Positions 24,121 through 34,965 of a stretch of 64,000 nt of DNA are shown here, one piece after another. Every line of letters begins with the position of its first letter. The first letter of the stretch is position 1. The notes beneath the pieces were generated by a model. It saw nothing but the letters and a program-made list of their open reading frames with translations, had not been told where the DNA came from and searched no databases. The DNA is from Chaunax sp. Z400 (Eukaryota > Chordata > Actinopteri > Lophiiformes > Chaunacidae), in contig CM075197.1 in assembly GCA_037577475.1 (NCBI GenBank), positions 11,580,018 to 11,644,017 of the forward strand, written 5' to 3'. The position numbers and the translations under genes are program-made.

Positions 24121-24912
24121 GCCTTGTTTCTTTCTTTTTCTACATTTTAGAAACTTGGCTCCAGATAACTGTTCCCATTCAAGAGCAGCCAGCGGTCACT
24201 CATGTTAGGCGATGCTCACCGTATCCGTTTCAGGTCATCGCAAGCATTTGTGGTCAGGGCTCTGCGCGACAGTCACACCAAAGCCAGAAAGCCTTTTTTT
24301 TTACCTGGCTTTGTGCACAGAGGCATTGTCATATTGACTCAGGAAAAAGCTATCCCCCAACACATTGTTGGAATTACACTGCTGTCAGCATTAATTGGAA
24401 ATAAGGGCTCTTGCAATTTTAGTGACCTTGCATGGTCCACTTCTGTGCTCCTAAGATGTTGTTGTTGGCATTTTCAGTTCAGAATAACAACACTTGCAGC
24501 AGACCAGTGCAAATCTAGCAAGGTTGAAATTGGACGAAATGACTTCTTTGCAAAGTGGGATGTGATTGAGGAGCTGCACTGAAAGTCACTGAGCTCTTCT
24601 CTAACAGCCCGTTCTCCTGTAATGTCTGTATGTTTTATGAACCCTGTTAAAAACGGGGGTGGTACAGGCATTTGATACTCTTTACCCACATACTTTTAGC
24701 TACATAGTAATTGCAAAATGCCAGGATATGGAGTGTGATCAGTTGAGTTGATGTTGGTCTCTGTATAATGTTAGTGATTCTCTTTTTAGGGAGGAAACGA
24801 CTATGAGATTTTCAACGACCCACGCACCATCGGTTTCACAGTCTACTCCCCGATGGACACGGCCAGGCACTGTCGGGAGCTTTTCTTTGATTCTCCACCA
24901 CATGAATCCTGA
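16749..24912 (+). CDS. pmm1: phosphomannomutase 1
   Basis: A cytosolic HAD-family enzyme that interconverts mannose-6-phosphate and mannose-1-phosphate for GDP-mannose and N-glycan synthesis; mammalian PMM1 also acts as a glucose-1,6-bisphosphatase in brain. Eight exons join in phase: 16749-16832, 17702-17819, 19019-19095, 20185-20276, 20582-20681, 21260-21335, 23923-24038, 24790-24912. They give 261 residues, one fewer than I recall for human. The catalytic motif DVDGTLT has nucleophile Asp18 and acid/base Asp20. Other family blocks are GIVGGSDYSKIAEQLG, FAENGTVQYKHGK, RNGMLNISPIGRNCTLEERIEF, SFDVFPEGWDKR, FFGNET and GGNDYEIFNDPRT. The C-terminus HES and the GGNDYEIF region fit PMM1 better than PMM2, and synteny agrees. 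The N-terminus is variable in the family; this start follows an in-phase leader and has GAAATGG context. No damage is seen. All introns are GT-AG. Confidence 0.96.
17095..17235 (+). repeat. copy of the CCTCTGCCAAGGAGGTTATG repeat family
   Basis: In pmm1 intron 1 the word GCCTCTGCCAAGGAGGTTATG is followed by GTTTACACCGGCATCT and a run like GTTTGTTTGCCTGTCAGCATGATTACACAA. This is the typical order of a repeat present in at least three other places in the window. Confidence 0.6.
20876..20990 (+). mobile_element. Tc1-like element fragment in pmm1 intron 5
   Basis: Contains AAAAACACCTG, CACAGGTAAAGAGGTTCGTTGG, GAGTATCATGATTGGG and CTTGAAAGGCTC, collinear with part of the Tc1-like element at 12464-13752. 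Neither terminal repeat is visible. Confidence 0.6.
22215..22253. repeat. (TC)n microsatellite
   Basis: A pure TC run of about 19 units in pmm1 intron 6. Confidence 0.95.
24080..24120. repeat. (GA)n microsatellite near the pmm1 exon 7 donor
   Basis: A purine GA run of about 40 bases with one AAA interruption. It begins about 40 bases inside the intron after exon 7 (ends 24038), so the unspliced transcript carries a purine-rich tract just past the 5' splice site. Confidence 0.95.
24190..24707 (-). mobile_element. internally deleted Tc1-like transposon in pmm1 intron 7
   Basis: Words such as AAAGTCACTGAGCTCTTC, ACCCACATACTTTT and AACAACACTTGCAGCAGACC match the 3' half and terminal region of a fish Tc1-like element in reverse orientation. 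Reading frames are broken, and one end (CCACATACTTTTAGCTACATA near 24688) is recognisable. It is a second Tc1 family, distinct from the copies at 12464 and 39226. Confidence 0.65.
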
Positions 24913-25296
24913 CATCGTGGCCTCCTCCCACCCCTGACCCCAATACCTTTACCCGTAAACCCCTCGAAATCCCCCCGTGCAGATCTCTGTTGTTATTGGA
25001 TTACTAAAATGTGCCACTACTGATTGTGTTAATGTGATTACTCTAAATGCAAATGGACAGCAGCAGGGTGACTGAATTTGTACCATAAATACTGCTGCTT
25101 TTTTTTAAAGGGACATTAACTGAGGAAGTTTTAAGTACTGTGTCAGAAGATGTGTTTGACTGCAGTGTCACTCCACTGCAATGTTTAGCATGTAATATTA
25201 ACCAAAAAGCCTAGAGAAATTATAAAACATTATGCAACATTGAAAGTTACGTCTTCTGGTTACTTGGTTATAGAATGATTTTTTTGCACTAATGTT

Positions 25297-25333
<37 letters not shown>

Positions 25334-26129
25334 TGAATATACTGAACTCGGGTATGTCTTATTGAACACTGCTGAGATTATAAGAGAGGCAGAGAGATGT
25401 TAAAACAGGTGAGGTTTCCATTTTGGAATGGAGATATAAGTTAACTATTAAAGGTTTCTCCTCTGCAGTTGAGGATGTATGTATCAGTCCAGGTATTCTA
25501 TTATGTAAAGCATTCTGAACTGGATGTGATTCATTGTTGGGTTACTGTGTGATCCCCTGTTTTAACCTCACGAAGCTGCTGGGAATGAAAGTTGGCTTAT
25601 GTTGCGTGTTTTTCTTCTCGGTTCTTCAAACACAGGAAAGTGAAGATCTGATTAGATTCATATTTAAAACTGGACACTACTGACTCAGTGAATTCATCCT
25701 AACCAGTGTGTTAAGCTACTGTGACCATGTCACAATATGAACTTTTGTCATGCAGTATGCTAGCTTTTTATATAAACCATTTTTTTTGTAAGAGCTGTCT
25801 GATGGTCTGTATGCTGGGTGACAGTATGAATTGATGCCGTTTGGTTTCTTGTTGCATTCATGCTGTTTTTTCAGCAGCTGCAGAAAGGGTTTTTAAACAT
25901 GTCACAGCTGCCACTTTTCCCAGTTGAAGTCAATGCCCATGAAATTTATTTTTCATGGCTCGGAAAAATAAAGCCTCCCTGATGGATCATTATTATGAAT
26001 ATGAGGCTTCTGATAAATACCATAAAACAGCTGCAGCTCTGTGTCTGACACGTATGTGTGCAGATAATTAACTGTAAGAATGGTTGTTAATGGATAAAAA
26101 TGTATTTTGCATCTATACATTATAATAAA
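24913..26129 (+). other. pmm1 3' UTR with two polyadenylation signals
   Basis: Two AATAAA hexamers occur after the stop codon, at 25967-25972 and 26124-26129. The implied 3' UTR is about 1.1-1.25 kb. The region includes a TA microsatellite and no ORF of interest. Confidence 0.55.
25302..25332. repeat. (TA)n microsatellite in the pmm1 3' region
   Basis: A pure TA run of about 15 units, about 390 bases after the stop codon. Confidence 0.95.
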
Positions 26130-29100
26130 GATGGTTTTGATGTTTTTCATCACCCTGACTAAACCTGTTCCTTTTTATTCACTCACAAAATCAGAACTCC
26201 ATTCAGGCTGAAGCTTCTCTACAGAGTTACCAGGATGCATTTCTGTCCTCTATAGTGTCTTTCTTCATTTTACCACTGGGAGTCGCCAATCACTCGTGCT
26301 GTAAAAAAAAAAAAATCATCAATGCATCTTTTATTCTTATTGCCTGACATAAAAGTTTAGCAGACACTCAACCATCAGACAAGTGAGCTTCACTGCTAAT
26401 TGACTGCTGAAACCTTCCAGAGCTACCACCTCTACAGATAAATAAGTATATAATTAGCTCTCACATTTCAAATGTTCAGTATCATAGACTGAAGTTATTT
26501 TCATTGTATTAGTTTTGATTTCTTTAGGTCTTTTGTTTGTCTCCTCTGTATACTGTATATGTTTAAGAGGCCAGAAGATACACTGTGTGAACTTAAATCA
26601 ACATCCAGACAATGTTCTCCAGTTCACTGCCTGCTTATCTTTTGCAGATCAAAAAAAAAAAACGGCACTAAGGAAAAAACTGCAGTTGTAACAGTCATTG
26701 CTTGTATGTATGTATCACAGTGGCATAACTTGCTTTTCTCAGCAACAGGGGCCACAGCTTGGACTGGGACTGCTGCTCTCCATCAGGATGATATTGGCTG
26801 AATCTGATTTTAGGCACTTTTCCTTTGTTTATTCATTGTTTGCTCAGAAAAGGTAAGTAAAGGATTTTAGAGGACATGCGTGGAAAGGGCTTTTCAAACT
26901 AGTCACTTGTTAGAAGATGTACTCAGACCTAGCAGGAATAAGAGTAACCATAGTGTAGAGATATTCCATATACTTAAATATACTAATATAGGCCTACTTG
27001 AACTATAGAAAATACAAGGGTAATTATGCAGAGTTGCCATTTTCAGAATAGTAGATGACTGGATTCTAATTATTGATGCATTAATGTGTACATTACATTA
27101 ATATTTCAGCTGGTAAAGGTAGAACCAGCTTTTACTATTTTAAAGACTGCCAGGTAGCTTAATCCATAGATATGCTTAATTTGTCATAAAATATCAATAG
27201 AAAGAAAGGAGCAAAAGTCTTGTATCTGTAGTTCTTCTGGATTGCAATATGTTTTAAGCTTGATGCTCCTCCTCGGTCAACATAATGTGACCCATTTTCT
27301 CACTTTTCTTTCTTTTTTTTGCCTTCATGGCTAATTTTTGTCTCACACCTGTAATAATCAGGGTTTACACAGCTTTACTGAAGCTGGCATGTTGGTCCAA
27401 ACCAAGTCTTCAGTTAATGAGTAGGATGTTCAGGGTTAGTCTGGTTCCATCAACATCTGATTTATTCAGATCTGATCAAATATAAATGGTGGAATATGAA
27501 AATGTGCTGGAATCCGTGATGATGTCAAATAAAACAGCAGCTCATCCTGATTATGTGGCTTTGACAGGACACTGTGACCTCTCCCTGCATTATGGAAGTA
27601 ACTCTCTGACCACGCCAGAGCTGAAATCAGCAAGTAAAGAAACACAGCCTCCATCAGACTCGTGGATCATAAAATGCTTTAATGTTCTTTCAAGGCTCAG
27701 CAGAAGTAATCATGTGTGTCACTACCACAGTGGATAAAGAAAGTGTCCTTTTGTGACAGGAACAAACAATCAGATGTTGAAAAATTCAGGCAGTGACACT
27801 GACAGAAACACAAGATGCACAGAGACTCTATGGAACAGATGTGATAGAAAATTACACAGAGTACTAAACAAAACCTGAAAAATACAAACATTTCTTTGAC
27901 AATGATCTCAATTGGCACCAACTATGAAGAATGTAGTTCACCATCATGCTGACTATGCCTAATAAATCACACACAGATACAAGATTTTCCCAATGATAGA
28001 AAAGACATTTAGGAATAGTGTCATTGATCAGTAATTCATGACTGTAGACCCTTTGAAAACAGGAGCTCTCAAACAGAACATCAAGTTGAGAAAAACCTGA
28101 CAGTGTCTGGAGCGATGTGGCAGTTCATAGTTCATAGTTTAGTTCATAAGTGCAAGTTTTGACTGTATCACCCAAAATATAGTTTGATCTGAGGACAAAC
28201 ACAAATCTGAATAAAATCAGCAAATAAAAAATTTAAATAAATAACCACAAACAAGACAAATAAACGAAGGATATGCATTTTCAGCAACATTGCTTGCCAT
28301 TCACAGTCAAATCTATAGATGTCCACACTAGTTTCAATGGGATCTCACTCTTTTAGTCCCTCCATGTTTTTCTCTTTCTAAGACAAACTGAATTGATAAC
28401 TTCCAATTTCTGTTCACTCCAACCTCTAGCTCCCTTCTCCTTTTTAAAATACCACTTCCTCTTTTTTGTCCCCTTTGGCCGTGTTTCTAAACTGGTAGCC
28501 TGAAACCAAAAAGTGTCTCTTAAGGGTCATGAGGTGTTCTGGGAAGGCTGCAAAAATACAATGATGAGATTTCTTTTATTATTCTATAGATTTGATTTCA
28601 TTTCATTTCATTTCAATTAAAAACCAGTTGTGATTTACGTTCTAAGGATCATTAACAGGCCCCTTCAACGTTCTTTCACTTAGAAATACAATCATTCATA
28701 AATCTTCAACTTCACTTCTACTTGCTTTTAGATCCATTATCTCTGTTGTTGAAGTCAAAGTTTCTACTTATCTATTCAAAGTCTGACCTGACTGACCAAC
28801 ACTTGATGCCAACATGTAATCCTGGAAATGTCTGTGTAAAAGAAAATAACAGCAGCAAAGAAGGGAAGTAAAACTGAATTTAGCCATTTGTCCTGCCCCC
28901 TTCTTTGCACACAGCCTCAGTTTGCAGATCTGTACCACATTTACGTATATTGTTCTGCCAATGTTTCACATTTTACACAGCTGACCTACTTAAAAAATGA
29001 GGCCCACAAGCTATTCTGGTCACTTTGTCCTCCCATCTCAAATCTTTATTACTGGTCTCATGACAAAAATATGACTAAATAAAACAAGTTATATTATCAG

Positions 29101-29280
29101 TGAATAAATGAACAGTATCACATACACAGCAAATTCATTGCTGTAGCAGACCAACCATTTTAAACAGTATGGCAGCATTGAGAGTGGACAAACTGTTAAC
29201 TCCAACTACAAGTGAATTAGTGGCCCTTGCTTAGGCTACTTTGCTGTGTAGGTAAAACATGTTTTTAATAATAAAAGGAT
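26130..29280. other. intergenic region between convergent pmm1 and csdc2
   Basis: The 3' ends of pmm1 (+) and csdc2 (-) face each other here. I see AT-rich unique-looking DNA with short homopolymers, a few minor repeats and ORFs under 90 codons with no recognisable motif. No gene is supported. Confidence 0.5.
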
Positions 29281-29286
29281 TTTATT
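29281..29286 (-). terminator. csdc2 polyadenylation signal (AATAAA)
   Basis: TTTATT on the plus strand is AATAAA on the csdc2 strand, about 175 bases past the stop codon, so the 3' UTR could be short. Another copy lies further on, near 29046. Confidence 0.45.
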
Positions 29287-29330
29287 TATGCAGTTATCAG
29301 TATGTAGTTTATCAGTCCCATTACAGGTCC

Positions 29331-29440
29331 CCCACCCAGCCCTGCCCAACTCCACCCAGCCCTGCCCAACTCCACCCAGCCCTGCCCAACTCCACCCAGC
29401 CCTACCCAACTCCACCCAGCCCTACCCAACTCCACCCACC
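29331..29440 (-). repeat. 20-bp G-rich minisatellite in the csdc2 3' UTR
   Basis: About 5.5 head-to-tail copies of a 20-base unit. On the csdc2 mRNA strand each unit reads GTTGGGCAGGGCTGGGTGGA, and two units carry GTAGGG instead of GCAGGG. Every unit has three runs of GGG, so consecutive units meet the G3N1-7 quadruplex pattern many times. The array starts about 20 bases after the stop codon. Confidence 0.95.
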
Positions 29441-29458
29441 AGGCCCCAGAGCTCAGGC

Positions 29459-32400
29459 CTAAGAGCTCATGATCTGCCCTGACCAGGTCTCGTGTTTTGT
29501 CCCTGGATTGAGATGTGTGATCTTCACCTCCACCGCCTGCACCTTCAGGTTCTTGGGCGGGACCCGACTCACTTTGTACGTGACCTCATCGCCCTCAACC
29601 GGGACATACTCCCCTTCAATGCTGAAACAGAGAACAGTTAGGACAGGGATGAGGAATGAGCAAAAAAGAGGTGTTTTGCTTCATATTGTCTTGTACATAT
29701 GCACAGAGGGTCACAGACAAAGTGTGACATATGAGGTGCCATCACAAATCACAATATCACAGGCGTGAGAACTCACAACCGGTACAACAGAGCATTTGTT
29801 TGAAGGGGTTCTTTTTGCCTTTCATGGTGCAAAAATGTGTTAATGTACAAGTAAGTACTTAAAGCAGCAGTCCTCATTTTTTAAACTTTGTTTTGTAACT
29901 TTTTTGTATGTCTCTATGTTTTCTGTCCAAAGATAAAACTAAAATTAAAATTAAGACATTGTGTGTGACATTATTTCTTGGCAAACAGCTGCCAAGCACA
30001 AATTCCTCACTCTCATCCAGCGAACCCTAAATAGGTCCCCATTAAAGTGCAACTTGTTGTTTTCACATTCCTGTGCACAGACCCAGCAAACATACGATTT
30101 CTTCACAAGAGGGCCTTCGCTGCTCTTCCCAAGCCTTAGAGGTGCTACTAGGCATATCTTTGAACTTAGGACAGAGCCATAAGAGTTTCCTTCTTCTTCC
30201 AGTCTCTATGCTAAGATAATGTTAATAGCCTCACTGCTCCAGCTTCATAGTAATACAGAGACTTGTGAGTTGTCTCAATCTTCTTATTTCACTAGTGGCA
30301 AGAAAACAAATGCATGCATTGCCCAAAATTATTCTTTGAAAGGAAAAACATATATCTGCAGGAGCTGTGATTATGAGGAAATTTGAGACAAGACGACTTT
30401 TGGACTTTCAGAGCCACAATGTAAATGATTGCTTCTGCAGAGGCCACTAGTAACATGTGATATGCTGCATGTCCTTAATAAAAAAGAATTAGAATAAAAC
30501 AAGAACAAACAAGCAGCTGTTCTCTCTGTGCATGTCCACTTATTGCAAATGTTACAGTGTCCTAAGAGAGTTAGAAAAAATAGCTTTTCTTTTGTCGAAG
30601 AAATGATATTGTTTGCTGTTATTGTCTGATGAGTTGACACTGCAGCTCTACAGTGGGTTTGATTTTCTATTTGTAAATCAGATTATGCACGAGAGACGAC
30701 GGCTATGAAATCCAGATGACTTTGTTTCTACGAATGATATTCCCACTTACTCTGAGATGTGAACAAAGATGTCCTCGCCACCATGAGAGGGTCGGAGGAA
30801 GCCATGACCTTGTGACCTGGAGAAGTTCTTACACACACCCTTAAACACCGGACCTGAGTGAGCGCGTACTGTACTGCAGGCAAAGAGAGAAAAAGCAGAA
30901 AGATTTGACAAAAACTACAAAACGACTCACCTCAGAATGGCTTACTGTTACATCGTTTCACTAAGATGTAACAATAAGATTAGAAGAATTTATTTTTGAT
31001 TTGATTCTGTTCACGGTTCTGGCACTTTTGATGGATGTGTGAGGACAGAGAGCAAGAGTAGTGGTGAGAAGAAAGATAAAGAGCAGTTCAGATACACTTA
31101 CACAACACCTCATAAGGGCACAAGACAACAGTAGAGATGAGAACACTAATCTGCTGACTAACACTAAAACAGTACAGTATTCAATATGTAGAGGTGGAAA
31201 TACTGACACCATTTAAAGTACTCAATTAATAAATATTTTACTTTCATATCAGCAATATGTATTCAAGGCTATAAAAAGTATAAATCATCATTATTATGGC
31301 AAAATTGTCAATATAATATATTTATATATTATATTATTATAATATTACTATAGTGAATTATATTTTTTATGACTGTGTATGCTGAGGCAATGTATTGTAG
31401 TGTGTACTGCGTTTTTACAACATGCTTTTATGGTGAAAACAAAAACAAAGTTCCACATAATGGGCAATAAAGTTGTTGTTTTTTATTAACTCTGCCAAGA
31501 AGGACATGTTTCAAAAAGTTATGAACGGCCCAAGGATCCATTAGATTTTGGTGGTGGTCTGGATCATCATCTGGATCCAGTATCTTTTTCTTTACCATTG
31601 TGTGATAGGGACCCCGGCAAGATTTCTTCACTACTGCGAGATAGCAAATAATAATAATACTACAGACTTGAACTAAGATCAAAGTGTGGATTCAGTTAGG
31701 TGTCAAATTTGAGGTATCTTAAAAACGTATTGAGATAGATCTCTTCGTGAAACTGTTTTTCTTGAATAACTATCAAACTAATAATGATGCCAAGGTGATT
31801 CTAAATTCTAGGGGTAGGTTTTCATGGTCATGGAGTCATATCATAAGGACCAAACTATCATGGGACTGTTGCTTTTAGGTGCTATGACATAATGGCATGT
31901 GGGCAGCTGTGGCTCAGGGGGTAGAGCAGTCGTTCACGGAACAAAAAGGTCGGTGGTTCGATCCTCAGCCCCTGCAAGTCCACAAGTTGAAGTATCCTTG
32001 AGCAAGATACTGAACCCCAATTTGCTCCCCGGGCGCCGCGTGTAGTGGCAGCCCACTGCTCCTCAGGGATGGGTCAAATGCAGAGAAAGAATTTCCCCAT
32101 GTGGGACTAATAAAGGTATCATTATTATTATTATTATTATTAATACAGAGAGTGAGCTGCCATGGGGGAGGCTTGTGCTCTCTGAGTTTCTGTTTAGTCA
32201 GAATGGTCAAGATCAACTTCAACATCATCTTTGTGTATTTAAATATGCAGATTTAATACAGCTGTCAGATAAATAGGCACTACTTTTATAAGAGGTCACT
32301 CTTTCTAGAGGGTTTATGGGTTGTACCCAATGGCTTTATTAATGTTAAAAAAAAAACATTAACTAATGCTTGGGGATTTTCCACAACCTGGTACCAAAAG

Positions 32401-32849
32401 TTGTTCTTATTATTAGTTTTTGATATGGTCACTAAAGGTTTAGTGCATTATTTATTAACCATTAATAAACTGGCCTTTAGTTGCCCTTTATAAATTCTTT
32501 ATACTGACTCCATAGTTAAAAGGTGGTGCTGATACATGTAGTGGAATGAGAAGTATTTTATTCTCTTTGAAATATAGTTTGAAGTAGGGTGAAAAGGAAA
32601 AACTCACATAAGGTAAGTACAATTATATCCATCATACACTAATATATACTAAAGTAATCATACTTACGCTGAGTAGGTGCGGGTGCGTTTGGTTGGTAAT
32701 GGGCTTGGCAAATTCCTTGGAAGTGGCTGCTCCTTCCCTTCCTCCCATACTCGACTCCCCTCCCTCAGGAAGGGAAAGGACAGGGTGAGAGAGCTGTTGG
32801 GGGAGCGCAGTGGCATCCCAGAGGGCGATGTCAGGCTGGGATCTGCCAT
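29459..32849 (-). CDS. csdc2: cold shock domain-containing protein C2 (PIPPin)
   Basis: A small RNA-binding protein; the mammalian orthologue is brain-enriched and binds the 3' ends of histone H1 and H3.3 mRNAs. Three coding exons on the minus strand join in phase: 32849-32668, 30873-30751, 29621-29459. They encode 155 residues, against about 153 in mammals. The N-terminus is Ser/Pro-rich, with the paralogue-typical block FPFLREGSRVWE and then LPSPLPTKRTRTYSA. The cold shock domain spans about residues 69-140, with RNP1-like QGHGFLRP (82-89) and RNP2 DIFVHIS (95-101), then DIEGEYVPVEGDEVTYKV. The C-terminus HETWSGQIMSS fits CSDC2 better than the related CARHSP1. The start is the first ATG in frame with the conserved block; 5' noncoding exons were not located. 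The protein shows no lesions. Confidence 0.95.
31487..31740 (+). repeat. diverged copy of the CCTCTGCCAAGGAGG repeat family
   Basis: In the csdc2 intron, TTAACTCTGCCAAGAAGGACATG is followed by CAAGGATCCATTAGATTTTGGTG and GGATCATCATCTGGATCCAG. This is the same order as in the other copies (17095, 47095, 61845). Confidence 0.5.
31901..32142 (+). mobile_element. tRNA-derived SINE
   Basis: A tRNA-like head has an A box (TGGCTCAGGGGG, about 31910-31921) and a B box (GGTTCGATCC, 31955-31964). It is followed by a body with CTTGAGCAAGATACTGAACCCC and a 3' tail ending in (ATT)n at 32119-32142. This is the arrangement of a fish tRNA-type SINE. It sits in the csdc2 intron between coding exons 1 and 2, in the orientation opposite to the gene. 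It is not a functional tRNA: the cloverleaf arms do not pair properly. Confidence 0.8.
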
Positions 32850-33933
32850 GTCAGATGTAACAAGAGGGAGGAGGATAGGGGGAGGATGGTGTGGATGCAG
32901 TGTTGAACGCTGCTGCTACTCTTTGAGCCGCTGGCTGCTGATGGGCGGCTGGCACAGTTGTATGAACAGTGGTCGATCTGTGAGTCCGTCTGCCTGGAAA
33001 GACCTGCTGCAGTGTGGGACACAGGCTCGGCGGATATATCCAGGTCAGCTCTGTCACTTCAAATCTCTCAGAAGGACTTGCTGTGAGGAGAGCATGGAAG
33101 AAGATCAGAATGTTGTCATGTGGTTTTAGAAGTGATGTGGGAATCAGGGATGAATGCATTCATCCACTCAAGAATATTGGAGTCAGGACCCATGAAGAAT
33201 TATGAGGTGAAAAGAAATATATATATATGGATGACACCTTCATGGTTGACAAAAACAACCACTGAAGTTATGATATATTGTCATTATAACTGATAAAAAC
33301 ACTTTTAACAGGCTGAATAGTAGCCGGTCATGGGATGTAAAATTGATGGATCCAGCCTCAAATTTCATTTAACGCTGCAACACACATTTTCTTTTTTGAC
33401 CTTTGGAAGTTTGCCTTAGAGGCAATGTATTCCACTGCAATCCCACATGATTATTATACTGCATGGTTTATCTCTAAAGCATTGAAACCATAGTATTAAT
33501 AAATGCAGAGATTATTTTTTCATATCTCCTTGATGGGCATTACAACTGCACATAGTAGCTTATTATAGGGAGCTATCATAGTACACTTATAAGAGTAATA
33601 TTGTGTCTGTTTATCTCTCTGTTTTTTATTTGGTTGTAGTTATTTATTTTTATTTATTTATCAATGTACCTATGTTTTTCATCACTTATTAATCATAACC
33701 ACACTTGCCCGTCAAAACCCCATAATCTGGTATTTTGAAGAATGGAATAAAGAGACAACTGGCTGATCTCATGGCGGATTTCAGTGGTGAGTTCACCACA
33801 GACACACAATAAACACAGTTTGGAAAACAAAATTTCTGTCATCTCATATGATTACATGTGTGTATTGACTTTTTGTTTCCGCCCACTCCTCTGTCTGTGA
33901 TGATGCAGGCAGAGCAGGAGCTCTGCACGCGGC

Positions 33934-33987
33934 GTGACGTCAGAACAGCTGCAGAACACCGCCTTCACTGATGCGTTCGTGACGTTA
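33934..33987 (-). promoter_or_regulatory. paired CRE motifs upstream of csdc2 coding exon 1
   Basis: TGACGTCA at 33934-33941 and TGACGTTA at 33980-33987 lie in a locally CG-rich patch about 1.1 kb upstream of the csdc2 start codon. They could mark a promoter or enhancer of csdc2. No transcription start could be fixed. Confidence 0.35.
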
Positions 33988-34735
33988 GTAGCCCATTCCC
34001 AAAAGAGCAATTAATCATACAGCAGTAATATTAACCATATTATTATAGCTTTACCACAGGATGCGTTGCGATAAATAAAACATTGAGGTCCCGATAAACT
34101 ATGAGTTTCAACATTATTATTATTATTATAATAATGACAATTAATTATCATAATAACGAGGAACCAAAGCATTCAGAGCAACTCAGAGTTGAGTCAGCTG
34201 GAGAACATTTGAATGAACTGAAGCTACAGAATTAAGAAGGTCATGGGGACAAATCTCTTCCCTGTCCTATCATAATGGAAAGACACGGTTAGCGTGTCTA
34301 TGAAATGTTTGTGAGTTGAATTCATACTCAACTTTCCTCACCAAACGTCACTATAAACTCCTAAATTTGCTTTTAAATTAGCCAAGAGCGAAACGTACTT
34401 AATAATCAACGATTCACGATTACAGTGATCGCTGCAATTTCTCAAAAATGTATGAAAGGAGGGAGATGAAATTAATGCTGTGTGACAAAAGCAGGGCGAG
34501 AGGTCCGTTTGTAATGACTGGCTGGCGGTCAAATACTATTGATCAGTCCCACGGAGATCACAAATACATTTATACAGGCTCTGTCATATATAATAAAGCT
34601 TGTCTCTTTTATTCAGCGGTTATTTTGTCAAGCATGCAAAGACTACATTGTCCCACCCCCCCAAAAAAACAAAGGCACACTGACACACTCCCCCCTGCAG
34701 GCAATTCAACATGCAGACATTGGCAAAAAAAAGCT

Positions 34736-34965
34736 ACTTACAGAACTGGGAGCGCTGGTCGAGGACGATCCGTGTGTGAGAGTGTCTTTAAAGTCGGTGT
34801 GTATTATATAACGTGTAATGAAATAAATAAGTCGACTAAATCCGCGCAGAGCGACGGAAAACCCTGATGTGACGGTGTGAGGGCTGCTGAGTCTGCGCAG
34901 CTGGCGGAGATTCCGGTGGGGTGATGGGGACTCTGAGCGTGCGTGCGTCCGTGCGCCGAAATGAC
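34736..34965 (-). promoter_or_regulatory. CpG-rich patch, possible csdc2 upstream promoter
   Basis: Sequence with unusually many CG dinucleotides for this window (GGTCGAGGACGATCC, TCCGCGCAGAGCGACGG, GCGTGCGTGCGTCCGTGCG) about 1.9-2.1 kb upstream of the csdc2 start codon. It is a candidate promoter with a noncoding first exon. A (GCGT)n-like run is included. Confidence 0.35.

Noticed and set aside
23970..24404. 144-codon ORF continuing pmm1 exon 7
   Set aside because: It reads through the exon 7 donor into the GA repeat and a Tc1 remnant; the spliced reading to exon 8 is supported by conserved GGNDYEIF.
29331..29440. CRISPR-like or coding proline repeat (plus-strand ORFs with PTQPCP-type repeats)
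   Set aside because: The unit is a contiguous 20-base tandem without spacers in a vertebrate 3' UTR; plus-strand proline ORFs are a by-product of the minisatellite.
31901..31972. tRNA gene
   Set aside because: A and B boxes are present, but the sequence continues into a SINE body with an (ATT)n tail and the cloverleaf arms do not pair; it is a SINE head.
32677..33129. 150-codon plus-strand ORF antisense to csdc2 exon 1
   Set aside because: It is the shadow of the csdc2 first coding exon and its GC-rich leader; the minus-strand protein matches CSDC2 and joins in phase with two more exons.
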